Shown here piece after piece: positions 42,271 through 51,839 of a stretch of DNA of 64,000 bases; position 1 is the first letter of the stretch; every line of letters begins with the position of its first letter. The DNA lies in NCBI GenBank assembly GCA_947500555.1, contig CANMSE010000001.1:1-64000 (forward strand). The letters are read 5' to 3'. The DNA is from an uncultured Fulvivirga sp. (GTDB lineage: Bacteria > Bacteroidota > Bacteroidia > Cytophagales > Cyclobacteriaceae). Below the pieces are notes generated by a model. That model did not search any database, was not told the origin of the DNA, and saw only the letters and a list, made by a program, of their open reading frames with translations. The translations under genes were made by a program, and so were the position numbers.

Positions 42271-43491
42271 TTAATCTTGATGATGCATTACCCATCTTTC
42301 CTCTTTGACAATAGCAGCTACCTCCACAACTACATGAATCCCATGAAAGTTATCTGGATTTTTAAGTCCTAAGTAAATTGGTCCCTGGTGGCAGCAATCT
42401 ATCTCAACTACACCCGACTTTAGATTTTCTCTGGTCCCTTCAGGATATTGCAGGAATTGAGGATTTTTGTTCAGAAAGGGAGTATAGTTATTTTGATCAA
42501 TTAAATAAACATCGCAATAATCGGAGCCTGGAGGTTGTGTGAGCTGATCGATTCCAAAACCCAGAAGTCCGGATTGGTCTACTAGAGTTGAGAGTTCTGA
42601 GACTAAACTGAGCGCATTCGTAACACTTTCAATCTGATCTTCATCTCTAGAAGCCGAGAACTCATAATACCATTTAACAGTATTTTCAGGGAGTATTATA
42701 GGGATTGCAACTCTTGATTTACCCCCTTTGAACGTTGAATTACTTCCACTATTAATAAAGAATTTTTGAGGTTTTTGAATTGATTCTACAAGGTAAGTTT
42801 CTTGCCAACTGACTTTAGTATTGAAGTTTTTAGTTTCATCGGATTTGGGGATCCGTTCTATTAAAAATCTTGCATCTCTATCAAAAGCATGATTTGATGC
42901 AAATGAGAATCCATATATAGATCTCTCTCTTATATTGATATTAACATTCCTTAAATCAGTAAAAGTGTCGTTAGAATAGATAGCATTTCCGTCTGGATGA
43001 CTGAAGACATTTATAACATTGGTACCCTTAGCATTAGTCATATTAACATTAATGACAATTTTATCCCCCTTCTCAAAGGCGTATAAATATGTAGGATATT
43101 CAAAATTCTCGTGCGCGCTGGCTGAAACAATCCCTGGAATATTAAAGTCCAAATCTGCTACTACTATCTTGATTTGAGCTTCTTCCTGAACCCCCTTCTT
43201 AAATGTAAACTTTAAAACTTTTTGTTTACCTGCTTCAAGATTCACAATTTCGCTTTTCTCTTCTTTTGAAAAGAAGGAGACTATTTGTAAGTAGTGTTCA
43301 CCTGAAGATGTTTGAAATCTAGTTGGTTTCTTAGGTAGGATTACCCCCAATTCATCACCGTCAATTAAAATTCTTGATTTGGTATCTGATATAATAAGTA
43401 TTGAGCTTCCCTCATATTGAGCAAATGAAATAGAGGCACTGACTAAAACGATTATTGTTACAAGATATACTTTAAATAGGTTTACCAACAT
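42271..43491 (-). CDS. Secreted protein with N-terminal PEGA-like domain
   Basis: A 406-residue exported protein. The signal peptide ends at about residue 25 (SISFAQYEG). Residues about 30-95 read like a PEGA surface domain: SSILIISDTKSRILIDGDELGVILPKKPTRFQ in parts, TSSGEHYLQIVSF, then GKQKVLKFTF. The remaining 300 residues are strand-rich, with no catalytic motif that I recognise. It is predicted in the periplasm or at the outer surface. Start: ATG at 43491, fitting the signal peptide. An unusual small gene follows directly. Family of the C-terminal part not identified. Confidence 0.7.
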   Translation of the reverse strand: MLVNLFKVYLVTIIVLVSASISFAQYEGSSILIISDTKSRILIDGDELGVILPKKPTRFQTSSGEHYLQIVSFFSKEEKSEIVNLEAGKQKVLKFTFKKGVQEEAQIKIVVADLDFNIPGIVSASAHENFEYPTYLYAFEKGDKIVINVNMTNAKGTNVINVFSHPDGNAIYSNDTFTDLRNVNINIRERSIYGFSFASNHAFDRDARFLIERIPKSDETKNFNTKVSWQETYLVESIQKPQKFFINSGSNSTFKGGKSRVAIPIILPENTVKWYYEFSASRDEDQIESVTNALSLVSELSTLVDQSGLLGFGIDQLTQPPGSDYCDVYLIDQNNYTPFLNKNPQFLQYPEGTRENLKSGVVEIDCCHQGPIYLGLKNPDNFHGIHVVVEVAAIVKEERWVMHHQD

Positions 43492-43744
43492 TTATATAAC
43501 CAGTTATACATTAGTAATAAAATTACTTATAAAATGACAGTTTTTGTAAATTTTCAGTGAATTTATATACTTGCTAAAACAGTACTTAGGTCCTTCAATT
43601 AGATCTAATTAGGTCTTCTTTTGTGATAATTTCTTCACTAGCTGGTGTACTACTTTATCTCAATCTCTATATGCTACACTAATATGACTTTACACAACTA
43701 GCTACACTCTTATACTAAGTTGGTGACGACTATATTGACATAGG
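43492..43744. other. Gene-free AT-rich stretch
   Basis: 253 bp between the PEGA-like gene and the AbiE toxin gene. No frame, terminator or repeat that I can support; it should contain the promoter of the PEGA-like gene. Confidence 0.4.
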
Positions 43745-44596
43745 TCAAAAAATTAAATTCGATTCCAATACACTTTTGATAGTCTTCTTGATTTCGAGAT
43801 AGTCTGGTAGTTTTTCTCCTGGTATTTGATGGGCTAAACTGTTTTTCCAGGCGGCTTGAAGTTGCTTGTCGTTTTGGTCATTGATGAGTTGACCAATACC
43901 TGTAAACTCCAGGCTCTTGAAGTTCATCTTACGATGAAATGCGTCTGATATTTCTTTCCAATCAAGCTCTTTTTCATTTTGCGATAAATGCCAGATGTCA
44001 TAAAAATCTCTTGGAGCTGTATATGATCGCTGGATCAATGCCCTTAGTTTCTCAGCCATTACTTCCTGTAATGTGTAGCATGGTATTCCGTTGGCCGCCT
44101 CGGAAAGCTTATCACTGTAGCTGTGATGTATTGCTCTCTGCTCAGAAGAAAAGTATAAAATTATCTCGATTTTAATAGAAGAATGCCACCGCTCCGGTGG
44201 TGGAGGTGCTTGATTTCTGGAATGATCTGCTCCCCAGAATTGGACAATCGCTTTATAACCTGTTAGCTCATCTCTATACTTCAATTCTTTAAGTTCTTGA
44301 ATATGAAGTGGCATCTCTGTGCGATGAGTGACCAGATCAGTAATCTCATTGAGTAACTTCTTGTCAAGCTTGAAGTTTGGATCTATAGCAGTGAAATCTA
44401 AATCCTCAGAAAAGCGGTAGTCTGGATAATAGCATTTCTTTAAACAGGTTCCACCTTTGAAAATCAGGCTATCCTTACATCGATCAATCGAGTAGGTGGC
44501 ATCAATGAAATGGCCTAGTGCCCAGTCTTTGTCAATAGTGGTTTTAGCTACTCCAATGGCTTCTGCCGTTGTTGCTATCTCCTTTTGTAAGATCAA
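43745..44596 (-). CDS. abiEii: AbiEii-family nucleotidyltransferase toxin
   Basis: A 283-residue nucleotidyltransferase of the AbiEii/AbiGii family, the toxin of type IV toxin-antitoxin systems that cause abortive infection. The core motif is LIFKGGTCLKKCYYPDYRFSEDLDFT (in parts, about residues 43-70): the GG-T and the S-E-D-L-D-F metal-binding motif are intact. A later segment, MAEKLRALIQRSYTAPRDFYDIW, matches the conserved K...R..DIWHL block. The start overlaps the antitoxin stop by four bases. By family knowledge such toxins transfer nucleotides to tRNAs. All key residues are present, so it should be active. Confidence 0.93.
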   Translation of the reverse strand: MILQKEIATTAEAIGVAKTTIDKDWALGHFIDATYSIDRCKDSLIFKGGTCLKKCYYPDYRFSEDLDFTAIDPNFKLDKKLLNEITDLVTHRTEMPLHIQELKELKYRDELTGYKAIVQFWGADHSRNQAPPPPERWHSSIKIEIILYFSSEQRAIHHSYSDKLSEAANGIPCYTLQEVMAEKLRALIQRSYTAPRDFYDIWHLSQNEKELDWKEISDAFHRKMNFKSLEFTGIGQLINDQNDKQLQAAWKNSLAHQIPGEKLPDYLEIKKTIKSVLESNLIF

Positions 44597-45390
44597 TATT
44601 GTTTGCTGATAATATCCAAAATTTCATTCTCACTGATGTTCATCCTTAGCCTCCATTGGGGGACAAACACCCCTTTTTCAGAGCACTGAGGATCGAAAAG
44701 ATTGTATTTGGGATTCACTTGGCTTTTAGCATATTTGATAAAGGATTTCATTCCTTTCTTATCCAATAGTTCACATAGGTATCCTATCCTTTTCGTTACT
44801 GCTTTGTTGTTAATGGCTTTGCAGTAGGTAATCATTTTTTCGCCATTCAGCTGAGCTTGTTCTACTGCTCTTAATAATTCAGCATAACCTCCAGAATATT
44901 GCGGAAGATCAAAGCAATCTACTATTGTCTTTTCGATATCGGTAATGCAATAGCTCCGGTTTCCAAACCCTTGCTTTACAACTCCTGTTCTTTTGGGTTT
45001 TGCTACTTTAACAAATTTGTAAGGGATTCCGAAAATCGTTTTGTCTTTCTTGAGATGGGTGGTCTGGATAAATATGGTATTTGAAAACTGTTCGGTCAGG
45101 CCGTACCGGTTCAATGCTGTCCAGTAGGCTACTGCACTTTCTTTGGTTATGTATGTGCCAATGACCAGCTCGTCCCTGAAATTTACCCGACAGTACTTTC
45201 CCCTTTCAATCCTGGAGATGAAACTTTTGTCTATCAGGTTTTCTATTACCTCATTCAGATTCTGGAATTTCTTATGGATCTGTGATTCGATGGTGTCAAT
45301 GGAAAAGATATCTATTTCATATTCGTCCAATAGCTTTATGAATTGCTGTTGGTCTTCAGATACATTAACGGAAAGATATCTCCTTGGCAT
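44593..45390 (-). CDS. abiEi: AbiEi-family antitoxin
   Basis: A 265-residue type IV antitoxin. The N-terminal third (about residues 15-85) is a winged helix (SQIHKKFQNLNEVIENLIDKSFISRIERGKYCRV in parts), used for DNA binding and autorepression. The larger C-terminal part has GTYITKESAVAYWTALNRYGLTEQ and ITDIEKTIVDCFDLPQYSGGYAEL, the AbiEi_C signature. It precedes and overlaps the toxin, the standard order. A palindrome at 45411 lies before its start and is the likely operator. Confidence 0.92.
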   Translation of the reverse strand: MPRRYLSVNVSEDQQQFIKLLDEYEIDIFSIDTIESQIHKKFQNLNEVIENLIDKSFISRIERGKYCRVNFRDELVIGTYITKESAVAYWTALNRYGLTEQFSNTIFIQTTHLKKDKTIFGIPYKFVKVAKPKRTGVVKQGFGNRSYCITDIEKTIVDCFDLPQYSGGYAELLRAVEQAQLNGEKMITYCKAINNKAVTKRIGYLCELLDKKGMKSFIKYAKSQVNPKYNLFDPQCSEKGVFVPQWRLRMNISENEILDIISKQY

Positions 45391-45410
45391 TACTTATCTA
45401 TATATTAAAA

Positions 45411-45427
45411 GTGGTCATTATTACCAC
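45411..45427. promoter_or_regulatory. Operator-like palindrome before the AbiE operon
   Basis: GTGGTCATTATTACCAC: arms GTGGT and ACCAC with a seven-base centre that is itself mostly symmetric (AT-T-AT). It starts 21 bases upstream of the AbiEi ATG, as expected for an autorepressor site. In a characterised system AbiEi binds inverted repeats at its own promoter. Confidence 0.55.
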
Positions 45428-45479
45428 ATATAGTTTAACGAAAGGTAAATTTAAGGATTTGATTATCAAAAACAATGGT

Positions 45480-45644
45480 TTACTTCCTTTTATCAAATGA
45501 ACTGCTGTCAAATGAAAAGAGCTTCATCATTTCTCACATTCTACTTCTGACGCTAATGCCGTAGAGTTCTTCAAGTTCGGTACTGTTTAGGTTGGTGGTA
45601 ATGTTGGTAAACATGCAGTGACTAATGAAGAGATCCTACCGCTT
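45480..45644 (-). pseudogene. Decayed C terminus of a DnaC/IstB-like ATPase
   Basis: Read on the minus strand, the frame gives R-stop-D-L-F-I-S-H, then FTNITTNLNSTELEELYG, then ISVRSRM-stop-EMMKLFSFDS and SSFDKRK-stop. The TTNLN...ELEELYG...RSRM.EM pattern is that of the sensor/C-terminal part of DnaC-like replication ATPases. Two in-frame stops replace expected Tyr (TAG) and Arg (TGA, from CGA). Upstream parts are not found. It lies between the AbiE operon and a transporter gene and marks an old mobile-element insertion. Confidence 0.6.
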
Positions 45645-45651
45645 TGTAAGC

Positions 45652-47127
45652 CTAAGGAGAATTCATGATGAATGCCGCAGGGAAAACACTTTGATCAAAG
45701 TCCCAAATAAAGGGAAGTAGATAATAGGTCATTAGCGTTATTATTATGATTGACGTAAGGTTCATGACAAAACCCGTTCGAACCATATCAGGTATTCGCA
45801 AATATCCGGAACCAAATACCACAGCATTTGGTGGTGTTGCCACCGGTAGCATAAATGCGCACGAGGCAGATATCGTTACAGAAACCATTATCATATAGGG
45901 GTGCAGGTCAAAGGCCAGTGCCATAGGGGCCAGTACTGGAAGAAGCATTGCAGTAGTCGCCAAATTTGAGGTGATCTCAGTAAGGAAATTCACAGAAGCC
46001 ACCATCACCAGGATTAATAGAATTAAAGATAGGCCCTGCAATTCTGTTAGTTGGGAGGCTATCCAAACAGCCAAACCTGTTTCATTAAAGCCCCGAGCAA
46101 GCGCCAACCCTCCTCCAAAGAGCAAAATAATGTCCCATGGAAGTCTCTTAGCATCTTTCCATACCAAGAGTGGTTTGCCTTCCCCGGCAGGCAATATAAA
46201 AAGCAGCATTCCACCCGCCATGGCAATGATAGTATCATCAATATTTGGTATTACCTTTTGAATAAGTGACCTGGTAACCCAAAGAGTAGCCGTTGCAATA
46301 AACACCCAAAGAACGCTTCTTTCTTGCCTGCTAATATTCCCTAGTTCTTTTCTCATTGCTCGGATCGCATCACGACCACCTGGAAACTGAATGTCTTTTA
46401 TTGGGAATGCCTTAGAGGTCAAATATTTCCAACAAATCAAAATAAGGACAATTGAAATCGGTAGCCCAAATTTCATCCAATCAAAAAAGCTAATTCTGAC
46501 ATTATAAGTTTCTTCCAACACTCCTGCCAAAACCAAATTGGGTGGTGTCCCTATTAAAGTAGCAAAGCCGCCAATAGATGCACTATAAGCAACAGCAAGC
46601 ATTAAAGCTTTTCCGATAGCATCCATTCGGCCATTTAACCCATCCTGGCTCTTTTTAAACTGCTCTGCTACCGCTATTGCTATCGGAAGCATCATGACAG
46701 AAGTAGCAGTATTTGAAATCCACATGGATAGAAATGCTGTCGCCACCATAAAACCAAGAATGATTTTTACAAAATTGGAGCCTATTAAATCGATAATAGT
46801 GAGCGCTATACGCTTGTGTAAATTCCATTTTTCAATTGCAATAGCAATTAAGAAACCTCCTAAATAGAGAAATACATATTTGTCTCCAAAAGCAGAGGTA
46901 GTTTGCTTTATATCTACAGCACCGGTTAGCGGAAATAATAAAATGGGCAACATAGCTGTAACTGCCATGGGAATGGCTTCAGAAACCCACCAGATAGCAA
47001 CCCAGACGGTGACTGCAAGTACCTGATATGCCATTGGCGGCATGGTTTCAGGCGCACCCAACAACTGCATGATAACAAATGCTAACGGTCCTAAAACTAT
47101 TGGAACTACCTTCTGTCCTACTCTCAT
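45652..47127 (-). CDS. DASS/SLC13-family anion:sodium symporter
   Basis: A 491-residue inner-membrane carrier with about 11 hydrophobic segments. Both SNT motifs of the family are intact: SMWISNTATSVMMLP (about residue 135) and LTEITSNLATTAMLLP (about 395), which bind sodium and the carboxylate substrate. Members import di- and tricarboxylates or sulfate; the substrate cannot be read here. Its start overlaps the stop of the SGNH hydrolase gene by four bases, so it is the last gene of the eight-gene run, and import of a released acid is a reasonable inference. Confidence 0.93.
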   Translation of the reverse strand: MRVGQKVVPIVLGPLAFVIMQLLGAPETMPPMAYQVLAVTVWVAIWWVSEAIPMAVTAMLPILLFPLTGAVDIKQTTSAFGDKYVFLYLGGFLIAIAIEKWNLHKRIALTIIDLIGSNFVKIILGFMVATAFLSMWISNTATSVMMLPIAIAVAEQFKKSQDGLNGRMDAIGKALMLAVAYSASIGGFATLIGTPPNLVLAGVLEETYNVRISFFDWMKFGLPISIVLILICWKYLTSKAFPIKDIQFPGGRDAIRAMRKELGNISRQERSVLWVFIATATLWVTRSLIQKVIPNIDDTIIAMAGGMLLFILPAGEGKPLLVWKDAKRLPWDIILLFGGGLALARGFNETGLAVWIASQLTELQGLSLILLILVMVASVNFLTEITSNLATTAMLLPVLAPMALAFDLHPYMIMVSVTISASCAFMLPVATPPNAVVFGSGYLRIPDMVRTGFVMNLTSIIIITLMTYYLLPFIWDFDQSVFPAAFIMNSP

Positions 47128-47876
47128 CTTTTGGCTAATTCAAATTCGAAATCATCAACCAATAGCTGTAGGAAATCGGCATTGGCTTTAGATAGAAACA
47201 GTAAGTACAATTTTTCACCATTTCTATCTTTTGTCGTTATTCTTTCAGGCACCTCACTGGTCAACCTGCCCGTGAAAAACTTATAAAAAGAGAGCCCTAT
47301 TAAATAGGTTCCTATAGGACTTGGATGTTTATCGTCAAAATACAGCTCAAGGTCAGGTCGCCATTGCCTGGCCTGAGTAAAAAGTTGTCCGGCTGGTACT
47401 ATTTTAGCACCTGTTTCACTCGCAAGTTTCTGATATGCTTTCGTAATTTCTCCTTCCAAAAGTGGGTTTGATTTGTAACCCCAGGTTGACATAAAAATTG
47501 GTATTCCTCCCTTTTCTTTGACGAGCTCTGCAAGCTTTTTCCCATATAAATCAAAACTTTCCGGGGTTTCTATTGCACTGAGACTGTGATTATTAAAGAC
47601 TACATAATCCCAAGCTTGCTCATTTAGCAATTTTCGAGTTTGCGTGTTGTTTTCCTCTTTCCAATGCTGTTCCAGATTAGAGCCTCCAACTGTTGATTGA
47701 CGGGTTTCAATGCTAATTCCCTGACTTTGAGCCATAGCATTCACTACCTGTGGTAGATTATTAAAGTAGATAAAGCTGTTGCCTACAAACAGTACCCGAA
47801 TTGATTTATTCTCCTGAGCACTCGCGCAGAAAAAACAATAACAGAAAATTATAGTGAGAAGGTATCTTAGTCTCAT
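47124..47876 (-). CDS. SGNH-family hydrolase, exported
   Basis: A 250-residue exported SGNH hydrolase. Signal peptide ends at CASAQE (about 21). Block I FVGNSFIYFN (catalytic Ser), block III NNHS (Asn) and block V DDKHPSPIGTYL (Asp and His) are visible. It resembles the GDSL-type esterases of the periplasm. Encoded in the surface-lipoprotein operon with 21 bases to the upstream gene and an overlap with the symporter gene, so a role in releasing an esterified acid for import is plausible. Confidence 0.88.
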   Translation of the reverse strand: MRLRYLLTIIFCYCFFCASAQENKSIRVLFVGNSFIYFNNLPQVVNAMAQSQGISIETRQSTVGGSNLEQHWKEENNTQTRKLLNEQAWDYVVFNNHSLSAIETPESFDLYGKKLAELVKEKGGIPIFMSTWGYKSNPLLEGEITKAYQKLASETGAKIVPAGQLFTQARQWRPDLELYFDDKHPSPIGTYLIGLSFYKFFTGRLTSEVPERITTKDRNGEKLYLLFLSKANADFLQLLVDDFEFELAKR

Positions 47877-47897
47877 AGTGTCTAAAAGAACTTTGAT

Positions 47898-49010
47898 CTA
47901 TTGTAATAATTGATTTAGCAATTGAATAAATTCTGGCGATGTATAAATGCCTGTCGCATTGTGACCGACTCCTGGCACCGAAAGTATTTCATGCTGATTA
48001 GTAGGGTACTGATCATTCATAAACTCCAACATAAACTGCCCTCGCTGGTACCTACTATCGCCAGAGCCACCCTGTTGACTCTCAGGTTCACAGCCACTCG
48101 TGGCATTGGCCACATCCAACTCCCCTAACACATAATATAATTTTCTGCTTAGGAGCTGAAGTCTGATATTCTCCAATCCAATCAAAGAAATAAATGCATA
48201 CCTACTGTCTTCAGCCAAGGCATCTAATCCATAGGGGTAATTATTATAGGTGCCACAGTCAGCAGGCACAAATGTATCTGTGCCATTCCACCGTAGAGCA
48301 TTAGGGTAGACATAATGAGAGGCATTTGCTGCGAGGTAAGTAAAGGTATAGTTAGGAAATTGCTGCTCCGTTTCATTGATTGCTGCATAGCGCTGCACAA
48401 ATTGACCTCCTGCCGAATGCCCTGCAATAATAACATTGGTGAGGTCAGGGAAATTGGGATTATCGAGTAAGTAGTCAGTAAGAAAATAATCAACAATTTG
48501 AGATGAACTTAGTGCTGTTCCGTCAGGCGAAGTGGCTTTCCCTCCTGCTCTCCATACTGCATTATCCCAATCTATTTCTAAACCTGTACCCTCATGAAAG
48601 AAGTGGGGTGCAATAACCATCGTACTTGTAGAAGAGGAAGAACTATTTACCCCACTTACAAGACCATCATATTCAGACCGAACCTGTGCATCAGGTGCGC
48701 TTAATCCATGAATGACAAATATGACACTGTTGAGATTGGAGTTGATAACCTCTAAATTGTGGGTAGCATAGAAGTTTAAATTTCCAATGTTATCAGAGTC
48801 ATTGGTTGTGGTAAATTGTATGGTCTGTCGTGATGATGGACCAAAGGAACTTGTAATTTCAGAACTAGAAATCTCTACTAACTCGTTGGGGTCAACCGGA
48901 GCTTTTCTAATAATGGGATCTACATCATTGAAATTACACGAAGCCAACAAGAGCGCTAAAAGGAAATATACCTTCAGTGGTAGGACGATATGCCTGAGCT
49001 TTTGCTTCAT
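47898..49010 (-). CDS. Lipoprotein alpha/beta hydrolase
   Basis: A 370-residue predicted lipoprotein: signal peptide with lipobox LLASC at about residue 25, followed by NFNDVD. The mature enzyme is an alpha/beta hydrolase with VFVIHGLSAPD (oxyanion), the nucleophile elbow IIAGHSAGGQ, an acidic ELDVAN and a catalytic-type His in VPGVGHNATG. Substrate unknown: esterase or peptidase-like. Overlap of its start with the porin stop by one base makes it part of the operon. Surface or periplasmic location depends on the lipoprotein export signal, which is weak here (NFND). Confidence 0.87.
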   Translation of the reverse strand: MKQKLRHIVLPLKVYFLLALLLASCNFNDVDPIIRKAPVDPNELVEISSSEITSSFGPSSRQTIQFTTTNDSDNIGNLNFYATHNLEVINSNLNSVIFVIHGLSAPDAQVRSEYDGLVSGVNSSSSSTSTMVIAPHFFHEGTGLEIDWDNAVWRAGGKATSPDGTALSSSQIVDYFLTDYLLDNPNFPDLTNVIIAGHSAGGQFVQRYAAINETEQQFPNYTFTYLAANASHYVYPNALRWNGTDTFVPADCGTYNNYPYGLDALAEDSRYAFISLIGLENIRLQLLSRKLYYVLGELDVANATSGCEPESQQGGSGDSRYQRGQFMLEFMNDQYPTNQHEILSVPGVGHNATGIYTSPEFIQLLNQLLQ

Positions 49011-50272
49011 TAGAAAATGATTTGAAAAGCTACACTACCCCTTATTTCACCTTTTTCAACTAACGCATCATTTTCAAGTTGGTCAAAGGTTAGAAAATCA
49101 GCATTAATTTGAACTTTCATTGCCTGACCTTTCAAGAACTTTGATAAACCAATGGTCACATTTTCCTGATTGGTAATAACGGATAAAACCTCATTCTCGA
49201 ACTCAGGATTGACCTGGGTATATCTCAGGTCTAGTGACCAATTGTTTTTAGCAAGATATCCGGCTTGAATATTTAATCCAGTACCTAACGCCAGATACTG
49301 CGCTATGTCTCCTTGGAATATCGGTGTTTGTGAAGCTGCATCTGTGTCCGTAAACAAGCCATCAATTTCACTTGCGGAAGCATTTACATATTCTAAAGCA
49401 GCATTGAATCCTTTGTACTTAAAAATAACATCAGCGTATAATTTCTGATAATTGGGATAGGCATTTCTGAAAGATCCATCAGATTGAATCTGACTAAAGA
49501 ATACAAATTCACCATGACCTTCCCCTACGCTCTCGCTGGCTCCCTGATTGGTTGAAAAAGCACTACCGAGCATCACTTTTGGTGTACTCTCTCGTGCCAG
49601 GTCAGCTCCTAAAAAGTCGTTGCCAATTGAAAATTCGCCAAATGGAAAGACTTCTAAACGGCCACCAAATTTTGCGCCTCCGTAATCGTACCTGTCAGTG
49701 GTGCCATTACCAAAAGAGTTTATTCCATCTCCTGAAGTAAATGCCAGAGATGGTTTCAATATCATTTCGCCAAGTGCAAACCTTCCGTCAATAAATAACC
49801 CGAATTCTCTTCCCAATCGAGCGTAACTAGAACTCAAAATACTACGATTAACAAATTGAAAATTGTTCTCGTGTGTATTGCGCTCCCTATTATTGGTATT
49901 TACTAATTTCTGACCAACTGCGATAAATATTTTCTCATTTGCGATATCGAACCCTACCCAAGCTTCTAAAAGAGACCATACTTCTACAAAATCTGCCAGG
50001 ATGTAAAAAGTCATTTTCTCATTTCTAGCCTTCCCCAGAAGTGAGAATTGCGCTCGCTGCATCTCAAAACCATGCTTGCTGGTCAGTATTTCAGCAGTAT
50101 CTCTGGTGTAGGTATATGCAGACTTTAAATTTCCACCCAGGCTAAAAAAATAATCTCCATCGTTCAATGAGAGATTAGCACCTTGCCCTAATTCGAAATA
50201 GGTACTGTCCTGACTTATAGCCGCTTCTGACAATGTGAAATATATGAATGCTAAAAGGATAAGTTTCTTCAT
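49010..50272 (-). CDS. Porin-like outer-membrane protein (OprP/O type)
   Basis: A 420-residue outer-membrane beta-barrel, from the ATG at 50272. Signal peptide LILLAFIYFTLSEAAISQDS, then strands ending in aromatic residues (FEMQRAQFSLLGKARNEKMTFYILADFVEVW in parts, YGGAKFGGRLEVFPFGEF, WSLDLRYTQVNPEFE) and a terminal Phe (IIF). This matches phosphate-selective porin O/P-like proteins of Bacteroidota. Frame opens upstream inside the peptidase gene, but that would remove the signal peptide. Very similar in layout to the porin at 51840-53243. Confidence 0.85.
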   Translation of the reverse strand: MKKLILLAFIYFTLSEAAISQDSTYFELGQGANLSLNDGDYFFSLGGNLKSAYTYTRDTAEILTSKHGFEMQRAQFSLLGKARNEKMTFYILADFVEVWSLLEAWVGFDIANEKIFIAVGQKLVNTNNRERNTHENNFQFVNRSILSSSYARLGREFGLFIDGRFALGEMILKPSLAFTSGDGINSFGNGTTDRYDYGGAKFGGRLEVFPFGEFSIGNDFLGADLARESTPKVMLGSAFSTNQGASESVGEGHGEFVFFSQIQSDGSFRNAYPNYQKLYADVIFKYKGFNAALEYVNASASEIDGLFTDTDAASQTPIFQGDIAQYLALGTGLNIQAGYLAKNNWSLDLRYTQVNPEFENEVLSVITNQENVTIGLSKFLKGQAMKVQINADFLTFDQLENDALVEKGEIRGSVAFQIIF

Positions 50273-50283
50273 AATCAATTCAT

Positions 50284-51837
50284 TTAAAGGTTTTGACCTC
50301 CTTCTGTTTTCATCAATCTGTAAATAGGAATTTCCTGACCTTTGCATGCCTCTATGACCCGAACTCTAACAAAGCTATTGTCATTCTCAGGCTCTAAAGC
50401 TGTCACTGCGAGGTTTGCGTTTTTTTGATCTAGTCGGATAATATAGGTTCCCTGAGGAAATTTCTTTTCAATCTTTGAAACTCTGGTAGATACATTGTTA
50501 GGAAAATAGCCCTGGTATTTAGATGGTTCAATCTCTTGAGCTTTTACCTGATAAGATTCTACTTCAAAATTTTTATTGGTAGTGAGGGTATCAACTTTCA
50601 CACCGAGAATAGTGAGGTTTTTTACCGCTTGTGTTTGATCTGGTGGTAATAAATAAGCAAGAGGTCTTTCTCTTGAAATAACAGCTTGCATTTCCTTTGA
50701 GCTCGCTACTGGAAAAACATTTTCTACTGCTTCATTTTCACCGATGTCAATGAATTTGATAGGCAACTCTTTATTAGCCTTTTCACTCTTAACTATCACC
50801 TCTCGATTTCTTGAAATAGTGGACTGAATGGCTTCCTCAACACCTTCCCATACTTTTTTGTGATTATCATAAGCAGTTTGCAGATAAGAGAAGGCCGCTG
50901 TATGCGTTATAAAAACTCTTCTCTCAAAAGAATTTCTGTTCAATTGAATACCCCTTATTTCCATTAAAATGCTAATGGAGTTTCCTAACGCAAAAGAGGT
51001 AGCACTCGACCTTGCGCTGGTCGATCCCACATTAAAATATAATTTCCCTAAGTTGTCTCGTGGAGAAAAATAATCATGATAGTTAAAATCCCCTTCACTG
51101 AATTTGTCTTTTGCATTTTTCACAAAAAGATTCTCTGTCAACTCTCTGATTTTCGGCTCTACATTTAACTCACCTGAATACAAAAACATGGCATCATAAA
51201 ATGAAGCATAACCCATACTCCCGAACTGTCTAAAAGCAGCTCTGAATGGATTGTACTCATGAAAATCTACAGAGACATGTGGCGAATACTTTACGTATGT
51301 TGCTCTTAATTGCTGAATCTCAGGTATTTGAAGTTTGATAAGGTCTCGATTCAAATCCAGATCATTTTTAGCTCTTCTATTTTGGCGCATATAGCCATCT
51401 ATATTGACCATCGGAACTATGATAATATCGAGCTTATCAAAGAGGTAAGTATAGGTATCATCAGTCAGTAAATCTTGCAATACAGCCAACATTCCTTCAG
51501 AACTTGCAGGTTCATTTCCATGAATACCGCCCTGCATCCAGATTCTTAGTTTGCGCTCACTCCCGGGCTTAGAGATACTGACATATGGGATTTTTTTACC
51601 TCTTTGAGTCTCTCCAAGATATTGCAATTGAGCATAATCGCTTTTATTGGTAATAGCTTCTAAAAATGATATCAGCTCTTTGTAGTTGGTAAATCCATGT
51701 TTGCTATCAAAGGCAGGCGTATTAAAGGAAACACCTAAATCAGGAAAAAACTTATTCGTCAGCCTGGCCGGTTGCTGCGCATTGGAGACAAGTCCTATAT
51801 GCATTATTACCACCAAAGAAATTAATACTATTCTCAT
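50284..51837 (-). CDS. M14-family zinc carboxypeptidase, exported
   Basis: A 517-residue exported metallopeptidase. Signal peptide ends at VSNAQQP (about 21). The zinc ligands and active-site residues are present: GGIHGNEPASSE (His and Glu), NRDL (Asn-Arg), SVDFHEYNP (third zinc His), and LMEIRGIQL (catalytic Glu). About 150 further residues follow, strand-rich, perhaps a binding module. Expected to trim C-terminal residues from peptides or amides in the periplasm or outside. Between two porin genes of the same operon. Confidence 0.92.
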   Translation of the reverse strand: MRIVLISLVVIMHIGLVSNAQQPARLTNKFFPDLGVSFNTPAFDSKHGFTNYKELISFLEAITNKSDYAQLQYLGETQRGKKIPYVSISKPGSERKLRIWMQGGIHGNEPASSEGMLAVLQDLLTDDTYTYLFDKLDIIIVPMVNIDGYMRQNRRAKNDLDLNRDLIKLQIPEIQQLRATYVKYSPHVSVDFHEYNPFRAAFRQFGSMGYASFYDAMFLYSGELNVEPKIRELTENLFVKNAKDKFSEGDFNYHDYFSPRDNLGKLYFNVGSTSARSSATSFALGNSISILMEIRGIQLNRNSFERRVFITHTAAFSYLQTAYDNHKKVWEGVEEAIQSTISRNREVIVKSEKANKELPIKFIDIGENEAVENVFPVASSKEMQAVISRERPLAYLLPPDQTQAVKNLTILGVKVDTLTTNKNFEVESYQVKAQEIEPSKYQGYFPNNVSTRVSKIEKKFPQGTYIIRLDQKNANLAVTALEPENDNSFVRVRVIEACKGQEIPIYRLMKTEGGQNL

Positions 51838-51839
51838 AA

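Noticed and set aside
42095..42295. Minus-strand 66-codon frame overlapping the PEGA-like gene end
   Set aside because: It runs through the hairpin terminator and overlaps both the PEGA-like gene and the better-placed small frame at 42159-42269.
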